A DNA stretch of 64,000 nt from Oreohelix idahoensis (Eukaryota > Mollusca > Gastropoda > Stylommatophora > Oreohelicidae), in assembly GCA_024509875.1 (NCBI GenBank), contig JAMPIV010014841.1:434001-498000 (forward strand). Reading direction: 5' to 3'. Positions 53,739 through 64,000 of this stretch are shown here, in pieces. Under the pieces are notes generated by a model. That model ran no database searches, was not told the origin of the DNA, and was given only the letters and a program-made list of their open reading frames with translations. The stretch's first letter is position 1, and each line of letters begins with the position of its first letter. The position numbers and the translations under genes were made by a program.

Positions 53739-54734
53739 CTAGGATAATGACGTCTGTAACACTGCCTTCTCCTTCCACAGTTTCTGCCATGGGCACCCTT
53801 CACCTTCAGTGACTTGACTTGACTTGACTTTGATCCACTGCCACTGAGCGTCAGCTCTTGGTGACCTTGATGCCATTATATGGTACTGCGCGGTTCGTAT
53901 AAGCTGTTCTGAAATGCCATACAGTGTATTGTCTATGGATGGGTTGTGTGGTAGTAGTTGTTGTCTCAGTCCCTGCAGTAGGTGGTGTTCTACTGTCTCC
54001 AACGGGTTTGGGCAGTGTCTACATTTTGCTATATTTTGTGAACACATTCTGTTTCTGTAGCCATTTAGTGTAGAGTGACCTGTTCTCAATCTGAAAATTT
54101 TGGTTTGGTATCTTCGTTCGATATGTTTCATAGCATCTTCCTTATTTGGGGCTGTTTGGTGTATGAAGAGTCTTCTTCCTGTTTTAGCCTGTGTCCACGT
54201 GTTCAGCCAAACTTCTTTATAGTTGTTTTTGACTATTTGTTTAATTGTGAACATATTCATTGGTTGGTCAATCTGTGGCATTTTTGCTCCCTTCTTTGCC
54301 AGTCTATCAGCTACTTCATTCAATGTGATGTTTATGTGGCCAGGTATCCATTGCATGTATATTTCTGTTCCATACAAGTTCATAATTTTGTGGCGTGTTT
54401 CATGTACCTTCTGAATAGTATTGATTGAGTTGGTTTTCCAGTTTCCTATTGCCAAGAGGGCAGCCTGGGAATCTGAGAACACTACAACATCATTTGGTTC
54501 CATTTCTTTTGATTCAAAGAGTTCAAATATTCTAGTTAGGGTTTTCTGGATGGCGACTACTTCGGCTTCGTAGTTTGTGCACCAGGTACCACAGGGGCCT
54601 GCAATTTTGATGGGTTCTTCAGTACTGGGTGGGATGATTATAGCCCGATATCCAACATTTATGACTGCTTTAAAAGCTGATCCGCATGTGTAAGCATGGA
54701 TAATGTCTTCATCATACTGACAGATGGTTTCCAT
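53739..54734 (-). pseudogene. LINE RNase H domain and C-terminal zinc motif
   Basis: A 331-aa frame. RNase H shows AYTCGSAF (usually TDGS, so the first catalytic Asp is Cys), TNYEAEVVAIQKTL with the Glu, VVVFSDSQAALLAI with the second Asp, and WIPGHINITLNEVADRLAKKGA. Next come IFRLRTGHSTLNGYRNRM and CRHCPNPLETVEHHLLQ, the CX2C...EH zinc motif common at LINE ends; the last Cys appears lost (LQGL). RNase H would remove template RNA. Loss of the first Asp suggests inactivity. It is the end of the LINE running left from 59053. Confidence 0.85.
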
Positions 54735-56481
54735 GGCAAGTGTTTTCAGCAGTATAGATATGAGGCTTTTATTTGCGGGTTGGAGAAGGTTTGTACGTAT
54801 TATTGATCTTTTTAGTTCTGCTTGAGGTGGTAGGTCAGGTACAGCTTGAGTAGGCAGTCTAGTCTCTGGTATTTAGTGCTTCCCTGAAAGCTCTTGGTAC
54901 CTTCTAGTGAAAGAGGTCTTTTTAATTCGGTACTTGGAGTTGTGGTCACTGATAACATTTTTCCAGGGGTCATCATTGTCAGCTCACAAGAACCTTTCTG
55001 CCGTGATGATAACTGGGTTTTCTCTCCTTAGTTCTAGGGGTTCCACATTGGCGGAAATCTCGCATGCGCTGGTCGGGGTAGTTCGCAAGCTTCAACAGAT
55101 GAATCTGAGTTCCTGGTTTTGTATGCGATCTAGTTTCAGTTTAAGTGTTGAGCTAGCAGTGGCTTGCAGGGGTAGAGAGTAATTCATAACTGAGCGCACG
55201 TATCCCAAGTACAGTTGTCGTAGGGTGCACTGATTGGCTCCCTAATCAGTGCTTGCCAATCGCTTTATGAGGTTTAGCCTTCTAGAGGCCTTTGCAATTA
55301 GTGACTCAACATGTGTTTTGTATGTGAGTCTGGTATCTAGCTATATCCCTAGATAAGTTGGGCTGTTCTGTTTAGCTAGCTTTGTATCATCAAGTTTTAA
55401 ATCCAGTTCTTTTCTTACTGTTTTGTTGCTGAGTGTGAATATAGTGTAGATTGTCTTACTCGTGTTGATCACCATTTTCCAGAAGCTGCAGTAGGTTGTT
55501 AGAGCAGCCAGTGCACGGTTTAGTTTCTTTTGCAGTTGTAAATGGGACTTCCCTTCTGCCCAAAAGACTAGGTCATCAGCAAACAGGGCGCTGGGTAATT
55601 CACGGTAGTCTGCCAGATCGTTTATGTATATGAGGAAGAGTGTGCAGCTTAGGGCCGAGCCTTGTGGGAGGCCTTCTTAGATGGTTCTTTTCCCTGATGT
55701 TGTTCCGTTGAACATTGTGAAGATGGTTCTATTTGTGGGGAAATCTTTTATCCAACGAAACATTCTTCCTTCTATGCCCATCTTCTGCATCTTGAAATAC
55801 AGACCATTTCTCCATACTCGGTCGTATGCTTGCTTGAGGTCTACGAAAACTGCGGCCACATGATTTTTATCCTGGAAAGCATCAGCAATCTGTTGCACCA
55901 ATCTGATTACCTGGTCAACAGTCTGTGTTCCTCTTCTAAATCCTGCTTGGTTAGGATGGAGGGCTTTCTCTTTCTCTAACTACCAGTAGAGGCGTGCTTT
56001 TATCATACATTACGCCATTTTCCCAATGCACGAAATCAGGGAGATGGGTCGGTAGCTACTGACTTCGCTTGGTGGTTTATCTTTTTTTGATAATTGGGAT
56101 AATGTTAGCCGTTTTCCATCCTGTAGGTACAGTGCTACTTCTCCACGTCTTGTTTATGAATTCCAGAATCGTCAGCAAGCCTTTTTCCTCAAGTTTGACT
56201 ACCATGTCGTTGGTAACCTGGTCTGGCCCTGGTGGTTTTTTTTAGTTTGGTCTTTAGGAGACTGGATTGCAGTTCAGCTAGCGTAAATTCATGATCAAAG
56301 ATACTGTCCACAGCCTTGTGTGCTTTTAGCATGCGTTTTGTAAGTGTCTTGATGGTTTTATCTAGATTGGCTCTTTTATTTGTTTTATTGACTTCAGCAA
56401 ATAATCGATTTATGGCTCGTGCTTTTTCTCTGTTGGAGGTAGCTGTGTTACTGTTTGGAAGTTTTAAAGGGATTGGGTTAC
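54735..56481 (-). pseudogene. LINE reverse transcriptase, second part
   Basis: After the solo LTR the reading resumes near 56480 with PIPLKLPNSNTATSNREKARAI. RT motif A lies at 55677-55901: VAAVFVDLKQAYDRVWRNGL, with WIKDFPTNRTIFT after it. An in-frame stop follows GKRTI at about 55677-55679. Then come EGLPQGSALSCTLFLIYIND and ALFADDLVFW (catalytic DD near 55575) and LNRALAALTTYCSFWKMVINTSKT. The thumb part to 54900 is broken by frameshifts. The catalytic FADD box is intact. Confidence 0.8.
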
Positions 56482-57562
56482 TGTTGCGTACTTTTTACAT
56501 AGTGGGTAGTCTTCGGTCCTGCCAGTGTACGCACCAGTCTTGATATAGTTATATTATTTGTGCGTTCGATTTATTCACGCACCGACGTGCACAATGCAGA
56601 GTATGAGTTACTCTTGGCGCACGGGTTACCTAGTTTAGGGGTTATGACGTCAGGATCCTGTAAGGGCAAGTCGGACTTACTGTCCGTGTGTTTATATTAT
56701 TTATTCTGTACAATTCTGTGGAAGAATTGTTTGTGAAGGATGGTTGGTCTTCAGGTGGAAGCCAACATCCAGTTCGATGCGTAAGTTGTTTTGAGCCCTC
56801 GTTTTATATATTTATTAATGATTAAGTGGAACGGCTTCTCATCACTGGAGTCTAGCGGGAATCCATATTTGCTGGATTCCTAGAATGGAACAGTAGAGAT
56901 CTTAGCCTCACTTAAATCTTACGTAGTGGGAAGTCCTACGAGTAAAGGATGTATTTGATCATATGTTGAATATCGTATTTTGTAATGCTAATGCCAAGGT
57001 CGTGGCATATTGAAGAGCGGTTAGCCAAAGGAAGTCTCTAACCTATCTGTATTTTGATGAATGACTGTATGGATCTTTTCAACTGTATAAATTATTGCAA
57101 GGAGAAAGTCTTGGATTAAGACCAGTCTTATGTGGAAGCTTCATTCATGAATATGAAAACTGTTTACTATGACATATGTCCTTGGAAGAAGGTCAACGGA
57201 CATTACCGTAATGTATCTCATACAGTAACTGTTAGTGAATCCCAATCACTTGGGTAGAAAAGGATTTGATTGATAAGGGATCTGCAAGAATTGATTGTTA
57301 TTATCAGAAACTGTACATTATAATGCTCTCATCTTTAATCATGATCGTCCTGTTGATTGTCGTCCGTAATACGTCAATAAATCTTAATAACTCTTACCAA
57401 CGAGTTGATTAGAGCCATGCATTGGCCAATTGCCTACCACTCGTTGGAGTTTGCTTGAAGAACTCTTTTGACATTTTCATTGAAACCATTCGCGTGTTTA
57501 AGCTAGAACAGTAATACACCTATCACTAGCTTACTATTACATTATCACAAAAGAACCCAACA
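56482..57562 (+). mobile_element. Solo LTR inserted in the LINE
   Basis: 1081 bp starting tgttgcgtac and ending gaacccaaca, flanked by perfect 5-bp duplications gttac (56477-56481, 57563-57567). Removing it rejoins the LINE coding frame exactly (GTSQKSN to PIPLKLP on the minus strand). There is no internal coding region, so it probably formed by LTR-LTR recombination. The first eight bases equal the start of the element 2 LTR (tgttgcgt), but I see no further match. Orientation is undetermined; it is listed as plus only by convention. Confidence 0.88.
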
Positions 57563-58233
57563 GTTACTCTTCTGGGATGTCCCTGCCATGTTGTCAATGA
57601 GTTTCCATGCTTTCTTCCCTTCTTTATTGAGGTCGAGGTTTTTGCATTTTTCTTTCCAGGTTTCCATTTTGGCTTTTCTGCTCGCTAGCTTAACCTGTGC
57701 AGTGAGTCTGTTGTACGTGGTTTTGTTTTCACGGCTAGGATTATTTTTTTCTGAGCTGTTTTCCGTGCCTTTCGTCTAAGTTGTACTCGGTGTTCTAATT
57801 CCTCATTCCAGTAGATGCTGTATTTGATACGACTGCGTTTGGGGATTGCCTGTTTGGCTGCCTGCAGTATGGCTGTAGAGATCTGTTCGTTCAAGGTATT
57901 AATGTCTAGGTTCATGTCTATTTCAGTGAGGAGCTGGTCTGATATGAGTTTGTAGTGTTCACAGTTTGCTCGAGCATAGTTCCATTTCGGCTGTCTTTTC
58001 GTTTTAGTTTTATCCTGTGAGATGGTGGTGAGGATGGGTAGGTGGTCGCTTCCTATGCCCTCCAATACCCTCCATTTATACTGGTTGATGAGGTCTACAG
58101 ACAGTGTTAAGTCTGGTCGGCTACTGGTTCTGCTAGCTTTATGGTAGAGGGTTGGTGGGGATCTTTCATTTTGGAGGACTATAAGGTTAGAAGTGTTACA
58201 TAGCTCTTCTACTGCCTGGCTTTGTATGGCCAC
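57563..58233 (-). pseudogene. LINE endonuclease C-terminal part and linker to RT
   Basis: The frame from 58233 reads AVEELCNTSNLIVLQNERSPPTLYH, RPDLTLSVDLI and EGIGSDHLPILTTI (the SDH motif of the endonuclease), then the linker KRSRIKYSIYWNEELEHRVQLRRKARK. After a frameshift near 57690 it continues with NLDLNKEGKKAWKLIDNMAG up to the solo LTR. It belongs to the same protein as 58367-59053, from which it is separated by the minisatellite and a frame change. Confidence 0.82.
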
Positions 58234-58436
58234 TGTTGGTGTCCTAGCTCTTCTACTGCCTGGCCTGAGGTGTTGGTGTCCTAGCTCTTCTACTGCCTGG
58301 CCTGAAGTGTTGGTGTCCTAGCTCTTCTACTGCCTGGCCTGAAGTGTTGGTGTCCTAGCTCTTCTACTACCTGGCCTGAAGTGTTGGTGTCCTAGCTCTT
58401 CTACTGCCTGGCCTTGTATGGTCACTGTTGGTGTCC
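58201..58436 (-). repeat. 37/44-bp minisatellite inside the LINE endonuclease
   Basis: Four 37-bp units (starting 58245, 58282, 58319, 58356) lie between two 44-bp versions (58201-58244 and 58393-58436). Each starts tagctcttctactgcctggc and ends gttggtgtcc. The 44-bp form is the ancestral coding sequence. The expansion adds 192 bases and introduces stop codons. Confidence 0.93.
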
Positions 58437-59053
58437 TTGTATCCCCAGAGTGGGGAGTGGGCGTTGAAATCCCCTGCTATGATTGTTCTTTTGTATTTGA
58501 TATCATCAAAGTAGATTCCATTAGTTTCTCTGGGGGGTCTGTAGACATTAAAGATTTGGAAATGTCTGTCATTTCCCCAGACTGTCACTCGTAGTATGTC
58601 AGTTTCATCATCGATTCGAAGACTTTCTACCTCTGCCTGTACGTCATTCCTTACCAAGGTTAGGATTCCTCGACAACTATTATGGCAATGACATTTGTAC
58701 ATTGTGTAGCCTGGGAAATTGACGGATTTGTCCTTAAGTACGGTTTCTTGAATCAGTGCAATGTGAACTTTTTGATCTTTCAGTAGTTTATTTAATTTTA
58801 AAGATTTAGTTCTTATTCCGTCTACATTTAACTGTAGAATGTTAATATACTCCTCGGTAGCATACTTTTCGCCAGGAGCAGCCGAGTGGTGACCTGCTTG
58901 GCGCGGACCTTTTGCGAGGCGACGTCCGAGCTCGTATATCTTAGGTTGTATTAGTGTCATGGTATCATGAGTAGTGGGGGATTGTGATGACTTTCTTTCA
59001 TCCCGGTAGTTATCCTCTTTTTCCATGCGGGGTATGCAAGGCATGGTGGGCAC
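58367..59053 (-). pseudogene. LINE endonuclease N-terminal part
   Basis: The frame reads INILQLNVDGIRTKSLKLNKLL (Asn of the endonuclease), HIALIQETVLKD (catalytic Glu), GYTMYKCHCHNSCRGILTLVRND, IFNVYRPPRETN and RTIIAGDFNAHSPLWGYKDTN (catalytic Asp and Asn), then runs into the minisatellite. The upstream part is Lys/Asp-rich. Starts are ambiguous. A further frame, MDVSIQQRSSGGGDC (59010-59222), overlaps it and may be 5' leader. Confidence 0.85.
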
Positions 59054-59222
59054 TGTACCATCGGTGGGGAAGTATTATTTTCCCTTGCTGCCCTGTTCGC
59101 CTGATGTTTGTCCTGCCGCCTTGGGGGTAGACAGCCTCAATACCATGTTGTACCACCTCAGTGGGGTTCACGGTTGTGCAGTCCCCGCCACCAGATGACC
59201 GCTGTTGTATGGAAACATCCAT

Positions 59223-61974
59223 AATTTGTCAGCTATTTAGTCAGCACTAGCGCTTCGTTGGTCAAAAGGGACGTCACGTCGTGCACCCTGGTGCCTTCAC
59301 TATGAGATGGTATGGATGGTTTGTAGCTGTGCTAGTCCAGGTTGGAGGCCAGTCACAGGTAAAAGCAGGGCTGTGCAAGGGCGCTCAACATAGTTTCGCC
59401 AGTCGGTAGAGACTGTTACCGGGGGATGGCCACCACTGTCTTTGTGGCTTCTGGGAGCCATATGTTAAGCTTGGAAGGTCAAGGTGGACCAGTGAGTTTG
59501 AGGCACAGGTTCAGTTCTCCAGTGCGACCGAATTTGCCCAAAGGTGCTGCCACTCTTGGCCTCCCCAGATCCCCCTCACCTTCAGTATCAGAATGTGTGA
59601 TTTCATATAGCTGTGATGCGCACATAAAGCCTTGATCCCCGACGCAGGAGTTCTTAAATACGCCTCTTAACCAGCGACCTTTGCCTCCCAATGGGCAGAT
59701 ATAGAGGTGTGAAGAATCTATCAGAAAATGTATCGCTATTGATCTCTGCCTGGAGACCAAAGCAGACTCATAGGAAAGCTCAAACTTTGGATATTGTTGT
59801 TATTGTTGTTCGGAATCGACATCATTGCACTCTGGGCAAACCAATAGGTGCTCAATGTCACAGAATGAATTGGGGCGACCCCTTCTTCTTCCTAATCTCT
59901 GTTTCACTACGGCAGTAATCGGTAAATTTGTGGTACTGATTGTATTGCGTGCTTTCAATTGTCGCACTTTCTTTCTTACTTTCTCTGCTAAGTAGCAGAT
60001 ATTTGACATTGTCAAATCATTTTGACACTCCTTGTTGGTGATATTACATCGCATTTGCAAGGGTGCGGCAAAGCTTTCCTAAGATTAGGCCCGAGTGCGC
60101 GACAGGCAAGAGATTAAATATCTGTGCGACACATTTGGACGGACACGTATGATATAATCATTTCCTGTCCACGACATTACTTTGTAAGAAAGTAATAAGT
60201 GTTACATCTGACACACGTTTTCTTATGATTTTAACGACATGTTTGTGAGTTCGTACACATGGCAATCAAATGTTTACAGTACATTTTCAGAAAAGTAATG
60301 TTTGCAATTGTGCACCAGATGAGTCATGTAAAATATTCAAATCAGATTGGCTGATCATTTGAGCTCGATAAAAAACAGAGCGGGGTAGGACCGTGAATAC
60401 AACCTGATGCTTCAGACAGTCTAGTTCACTGTGAGATTCACGCTGCCAAAGGCACCAGACTTGCCAGCAGTTAGAAGTCAGAATTTCCATTTATCAGACC
60501 CGACACCTTTTATTAGAGTATTCATCGGGACTTACAATTCAGCCCATGACATCTCTAACATTTTAAATAAGGAAAACCGGGATATCTAACGAAACTGAAA
60601 GACACGGAGTCATAGAGGGAATTGTCTTATTAAAGAAACGACACCCCAGACGCGTGTAAGAGGCCGATTCAAGTCTGTTTTATTCATCTGAGCAAAAATG
60701 TCTGTGAGCCTGGATTGCCGTAAGTTGTGATTTTACATTCTAGATTTTATTACTAACATGTGAACTAACATGTATATGTATATGGCCATGTGAATTTTAA
60801 TATGTGAAAATCGCTAGTGGATGTCCTATTCATTTGAGGCTGGCAACCTCAGCGTATAGAATGATGATTTAATGAACCACCACTGCACGAGCTGGTGATT
60901 GCTTTATTGCTAGTTTCTTAAAGAGAACTAAAAGCATAAAGTAGTCCCAGGTTCCATATGGAGCAGGGAGGGAAAGATGAAAGAAATGATGTACATTTTA
61001 ATTATAATGCTTACAGTTTCAAACCAGTGTAAATGTCGATGTTAACATATGCACTTTAACATTAATGGAAGTTTCAAATGTTTCAAATCAGTGTAAACAT
61101 AAAGGAAAACATATTCCATTTATATTGTGAACACTTTTCAATCAGTGGAAATGTAAATGTAAACATATTATATCTGAGCTATTAACCTTTTCATTTAAAT
61201 GTAATGTAAAGCTAAAGCTATTCAATTTACACGATCCTGCTATTAACTCTAGCCGAGAAGCCCCATCCTGATTTCTCACCACGGACTACAGACTCATCAG
61301 TGCACACAGTGGTATCATCATCCCCGACATTATCATTTATCAGTTGATCAATTTCCAGCTCTGCTTCCCCATTGATCCAACTCTCCATTCTCTGACAAGG
61401 TTAATGATGACTTGTTGGTAGGTCGGCAAGTTCTCACCTGACTTATTCCATTCTTCCACATATTCATGTTTTCAACTGTGGTCACCTGTAGAATAGTTGA
61501 CTCAGCCTGCGCCATCCGTGACACCCCCCTCCTTATTCTAGTCCCTTGATGTCAGCTATGTTCCTGTGTAAGGGTGCCTTTTTTCCATGGTTACTCGCAT
61601 ATAAGCTTTTACCTGAGCCATCGTATATCTAAATTTAATCAACAACAATCCAAGCATGTACTGCATCATCCCAATGGAAGTACCCTGCGTACAGCCTAAG
61701 AGTAAACACATTTTGAATGCGTTCCAGTCGCTCACATCGCGATACTGCTAGCTTGAGTATTCCTAGGCATGCTTGGCTACTGACATGGTACCTCCAGTTT
61801 GTGTTGATCGTTAAATTGTTATGACGTACTGCACATATATGAATTAAGCACAATTACATTTGAAGCTATAAAGAGTAAGATCAACAACTTCATAAGGACA
61901 CGGTTAGAAGTGCCACCAGGTCTGTCAGATGTTGTCTTGTACTGCAAGAAGATGAAGCTTTTGACCCCTTTCAA
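59223..61974. other. Gene-free stretch right of the LINE
   Basis: The 5' end of the LINE is probably in the first few hundred bases. A minus frame at 59800-60060 ends with DIEHLLVCPEC, which resembles the EHLLxxCP motif of LINE C-termini, so a decayed LINE tail is possible. Otherwise nothing is recognised. Confidence 0.4.
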
Positions 61975-62640
61975 GTCAGTTGTGAAAGAATGATAACACG
62001 ATAGGCACGACTTGCAACAATGCTGTGCGAATCAGCAGATAACGTAGTTAAGTCCATGAAGACTGAAGGCAAGTGAAAAGTGAGTGAAGTTGTTTATACT
62101 GCCCAAGAAACTTCCAAGCTAAAGAAGGTGGTTGGATACACGCAGACTAATTGGCGGGGATTTGGCTATGGTGATCCAACACATCAAGTAATAAACGCAA
62201 AGATATGCTAATTCGGGAAATCAGAGAAACTGAGAATAAAAACAGGATGTAGAAAGCAGTGCAGTATGCCCACAAAAACAGGGACTACATGGGAAGGAGC
62301 TCTGTAGAGGTCCTTAACATGAAATCATATTTGGCATATGGCACCTCTTAGAATCGGTTTCATTATCAGATGACCTTCTTCCATCATCCGCAAACTTTGC
62401 GAAATGGGGGAAGTCCTATGATGCTCAGTTCCCCCTGTGCCAAGAGAAACATACACTGGAACATGTGCTCTCAATGTACGAGGTGTCACTAGGGTGAGGG
62501 CAATACTGATAATGCCACAACGGAGAGCTAAATGAGCTGGCTGCTGCCACAGATCTGGCAAGGCTGATCAGCAGTGATTCACAAATACATGCTTTCTGAA
62601 AGCAGGAAAATCAACTCTTCCTAAACCAAATACCATTTTA
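61975..62640 (+). pseudogene. Non-LTR reverse transcriptase-like C-terminal region, copy 2
   Basis: It aligns by eye with 14610-15190. Shared segments include VVGYTQTNWRGFGYGDP, a WHMAPLRIGFIIR stretch, LCEMGEVL-like and TLEHVLS-like sequence, and FLKAGKS-like words. It is much decayed with many stops. The pair confirms a dispersed LINE family in this genome. Confidence 0.55.
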
Positions 62641-62687
62641 CCGTCTGTCCACAAGTACATGTTAGACCCACCGCTGACGCCTCAGAT

Positions 62688-62752
62688 TTCCTCTCTCTCT
62701 ATCTCTCTCTCTCTATCTCTCTCTCTCTCTTTCTCTCTCTCTTATCTTTCTC
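62688..62752. repeat. (TC)n microsatellite
   Basis: Runs of ctctctct interrupted by single a or extra t. Confidence 0.93.
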
Positions 62753-63645
62753 TTTACGCATTTTTGCGCTGGCTTGTATGTGACTGTGTGTGTCTATGTG
62801 TGTGTGCTTTATTTTTTTTTAATTCTGATGTTTCTGTCTTTCTAAGCAGCAAAATGACATTTCCTCTTGTTTCTGTCATTGAAAGTTAGGAATTTAAAAA
62901 AAATTTTGAGAAAAACACTTAACGGATGAATATTTAACGCCGTAACGTAGCTGGTGCAATAATAGATTAAAATAGATTTCCTGATAGAGCCAGGGTGGAT
63001 AAAGAAGAACTTATGTAATCATTTCGTGAAATATTGAAGGCCTATTGGAACTAGATAAGCAAACTTCAAGAGAACTTTTCTTATTCAGAGTAGAAGCCAG
63101 GAGCGTAGAAAGAAGTTCGGAAGGTTACATAATTGATGAGCTGAATGCAATGCAAGACACATTAAGACGCATAAGGGAGAAATCATTTTCTCGTTTAAAC
63201 CTTTCTCACCGAAGATGTAAAGATAAGAGATTAGTTATTAAGGGCTTAAGGTTATGAGGAGTCCTAGAACATTTTTTTGGGCTGGGAGATAGAGGATTCC
63301 TTGTTAAGTATTAGATCAGACTAAGTGAAGTGCTGTCTATGTATGGAAGGTTTGCCGGATATAGGAATCTCTACAATGTTCTGTCTCGTTTCCTGGCGGT
63401 GAACTTTAATACACCTTGTGTCCACCTTGGATGTTTACTTTCTATTTATGTCGTTGTACTAATTCTTGTACTTTTGCCTGCAGGGCGAATGTCAGCAGAA
63501 TATTTGTCTCGTTAAGGAACAATAGCATTCTACTTGCATGTCACCCGTCAAAACATGGCGCGAAATAATTATTATGTACTTTTTCTACTGCATGTCCTGA
63601 TGACGACACTTCCTCTTCTTCTTCTGCGTTCAGTTTGTAGTCATG
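62753..63645. other. Gene-free stretch
   Basis: Short frames at 63045-63257 and 63330-63515 show no motif. The sequence cttcctcttcttcttctgcg at about 63610-63629 is the (GAA)-rich 3' tail of the LINE that follows on the minus strand. Confidence 0.4.
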
Positions 63646-64000
63646 CTAAATCTGCAGGCCTGTCGCCAGGACGAAGTCCACAGTCTTTACCAGGTCGGCG
63701 CGGCAGCCCCATAGCTTCTGCTGGAGCTCAGCGCCCCTTGGCCAGGTCGCACGTCGCGGTTCATCATGGGTTGGGCAGTTTTGGAGAATGTGTTCTGGGG
63801 TCTGGATTCCAGTTCCAGATGGGCATTCATTTGTGTGGGATATCCTGAGGCGATAGAGATGGCCAAGTAATCTGCAGTGGCCGGTTCTTAGGTGGAAAAT
63901 GGTGGTCTGTTGGTATCTGTTTAGATGGTGGTTTGGGTCATCTCTGCTGTATATATCCCCTTCCTCCTTCCACTGATTTTTGTACTTGTTGTGGATGATG
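63646..64000 (-). CDS. LINE C-terminal region with zinc motif (partial)
   Basis: An uninterrupted minus frame enters from the right edge and stops at 63646-63648. It reads HHLNRYQQTTIFHLRTGHCR, LYRLRISHTNECPSGTGIQTPEHILQNCP and LWGCRADLVKTVDFVLATGL. The CPSG...PEHILQxCP stretch is the C-terminal zinc-binding motif found after RNase H in many LINE proteins; the first pair here is C-P-S-G rather than CXXC. It is followed by a GAA-rich tail. It is a different family from the LINE at 53739-59053. The remainder lies outside the window. Confidence 0.8.
   Translation of the reverse strand, partial: IIHNKYKNQWKEEGDIYSRDDPNHHLNRYQQTTIFHLRTGHCRLLGHLYRLRISHTNECPSGTGIQTPEHILQNCPTHDEPRRATWPRGAELQQKLWGCRADLVKTVDFVLATGLQI

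Larger units (their letters stand above)
53739..59053 (-). mobile_element. RNase H-bearing LINE (I-superfamily type), nearly full length but broken
   Basis: On the minus strand, from right to left, come endonuclease (59053 to about 57685), linker, RT (about 56480 to 54900) and RNase H plus zinc tail (54734 to 53739). Endonuclease, RT and RNase H in one element fit the I superfamily (I, R1, LOA, Nimb groups). It is interrupted by a solo LTR (56482-57562) and a minisatellite (58201-58436), and has several stops and frameshifts. The true 5' end may extend to about 59222 or further. Confidence 0.85.

Noticed and set aside
54075..54428. 117-aa plus frame rich in C, F and S
   Set aside because: It is the antisense shadow of the LINE RNase H region.

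Overview
This window is eukaryotic, AT-rich animal DNA made almost wholly of transposable elements and their wreckage. I found no host gene, rRNA, CRISPR array or operon. The host is probably an invertebrate. Several families point that way: integrase-first Ty3/gypsy elements, RTE and RNase H-bearing LINEs, Tigger/pogo DNA transposons, tRNA-derived SINEs, and a dispersed cysteine-rich protein family I remember mostly from arthropods. I cannot name the species.

Layout: 1-2601 (-) carries ORF1 and the endonuclease part of ORF2 of an L1/Tx1-type LINE cut by the window start. 2602-7246 has no recognisable gene. 7247-14507 (-) is a complete LTR retrotransposon (element 1) with matching LTRs, a SINE inside its integrase and two internal deletions. 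14583-15590 (+) is the C-terminal part of a non-LTR reverse transcriptase-like gene. 15981-18252 holds a decayed protein gene of an uncharacterised dispersed family, flanked by inverted repeats. 19384-50811 is a three-level nest of LTR retrotransposons. Element 4 (+) is outermost. Element 3 (-) sits in the 5' LTR of element 4. Element 2 (-, 10 kb) sits in the 3' LTR of element 3. Every junction has a target duplication, and LTR divergence falls in the nesting order. Element 4 was also hit by a Tigger-like MITE, a hAT-like MITE, an RTE LINE and an unidentified 2.8-kb insertion that itself contains a SINE. 50812-64000 holds a truncated RTE copy, a Tigger remnant, a long RNase H-bearing LINE (-) split by a solo LTR and disturbed by a 37-bp minisatellite, a second copy of the RT-like family, and the C-terminus of another LINE running off the window end.

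In elements 1, 2 and 3 the integrase lies upstream of the reverse transcriptase, which is the Gmr1-type order and the reverse of ordinary Ty3/gypsy elements. Element 4 has a closely related gag and RT but has lost its integrase. None of the elements is intact. Element 2 is closest, with one stop in gag, frameshifts at the gag-pol border and a small lesion at the integrase C-terminus.
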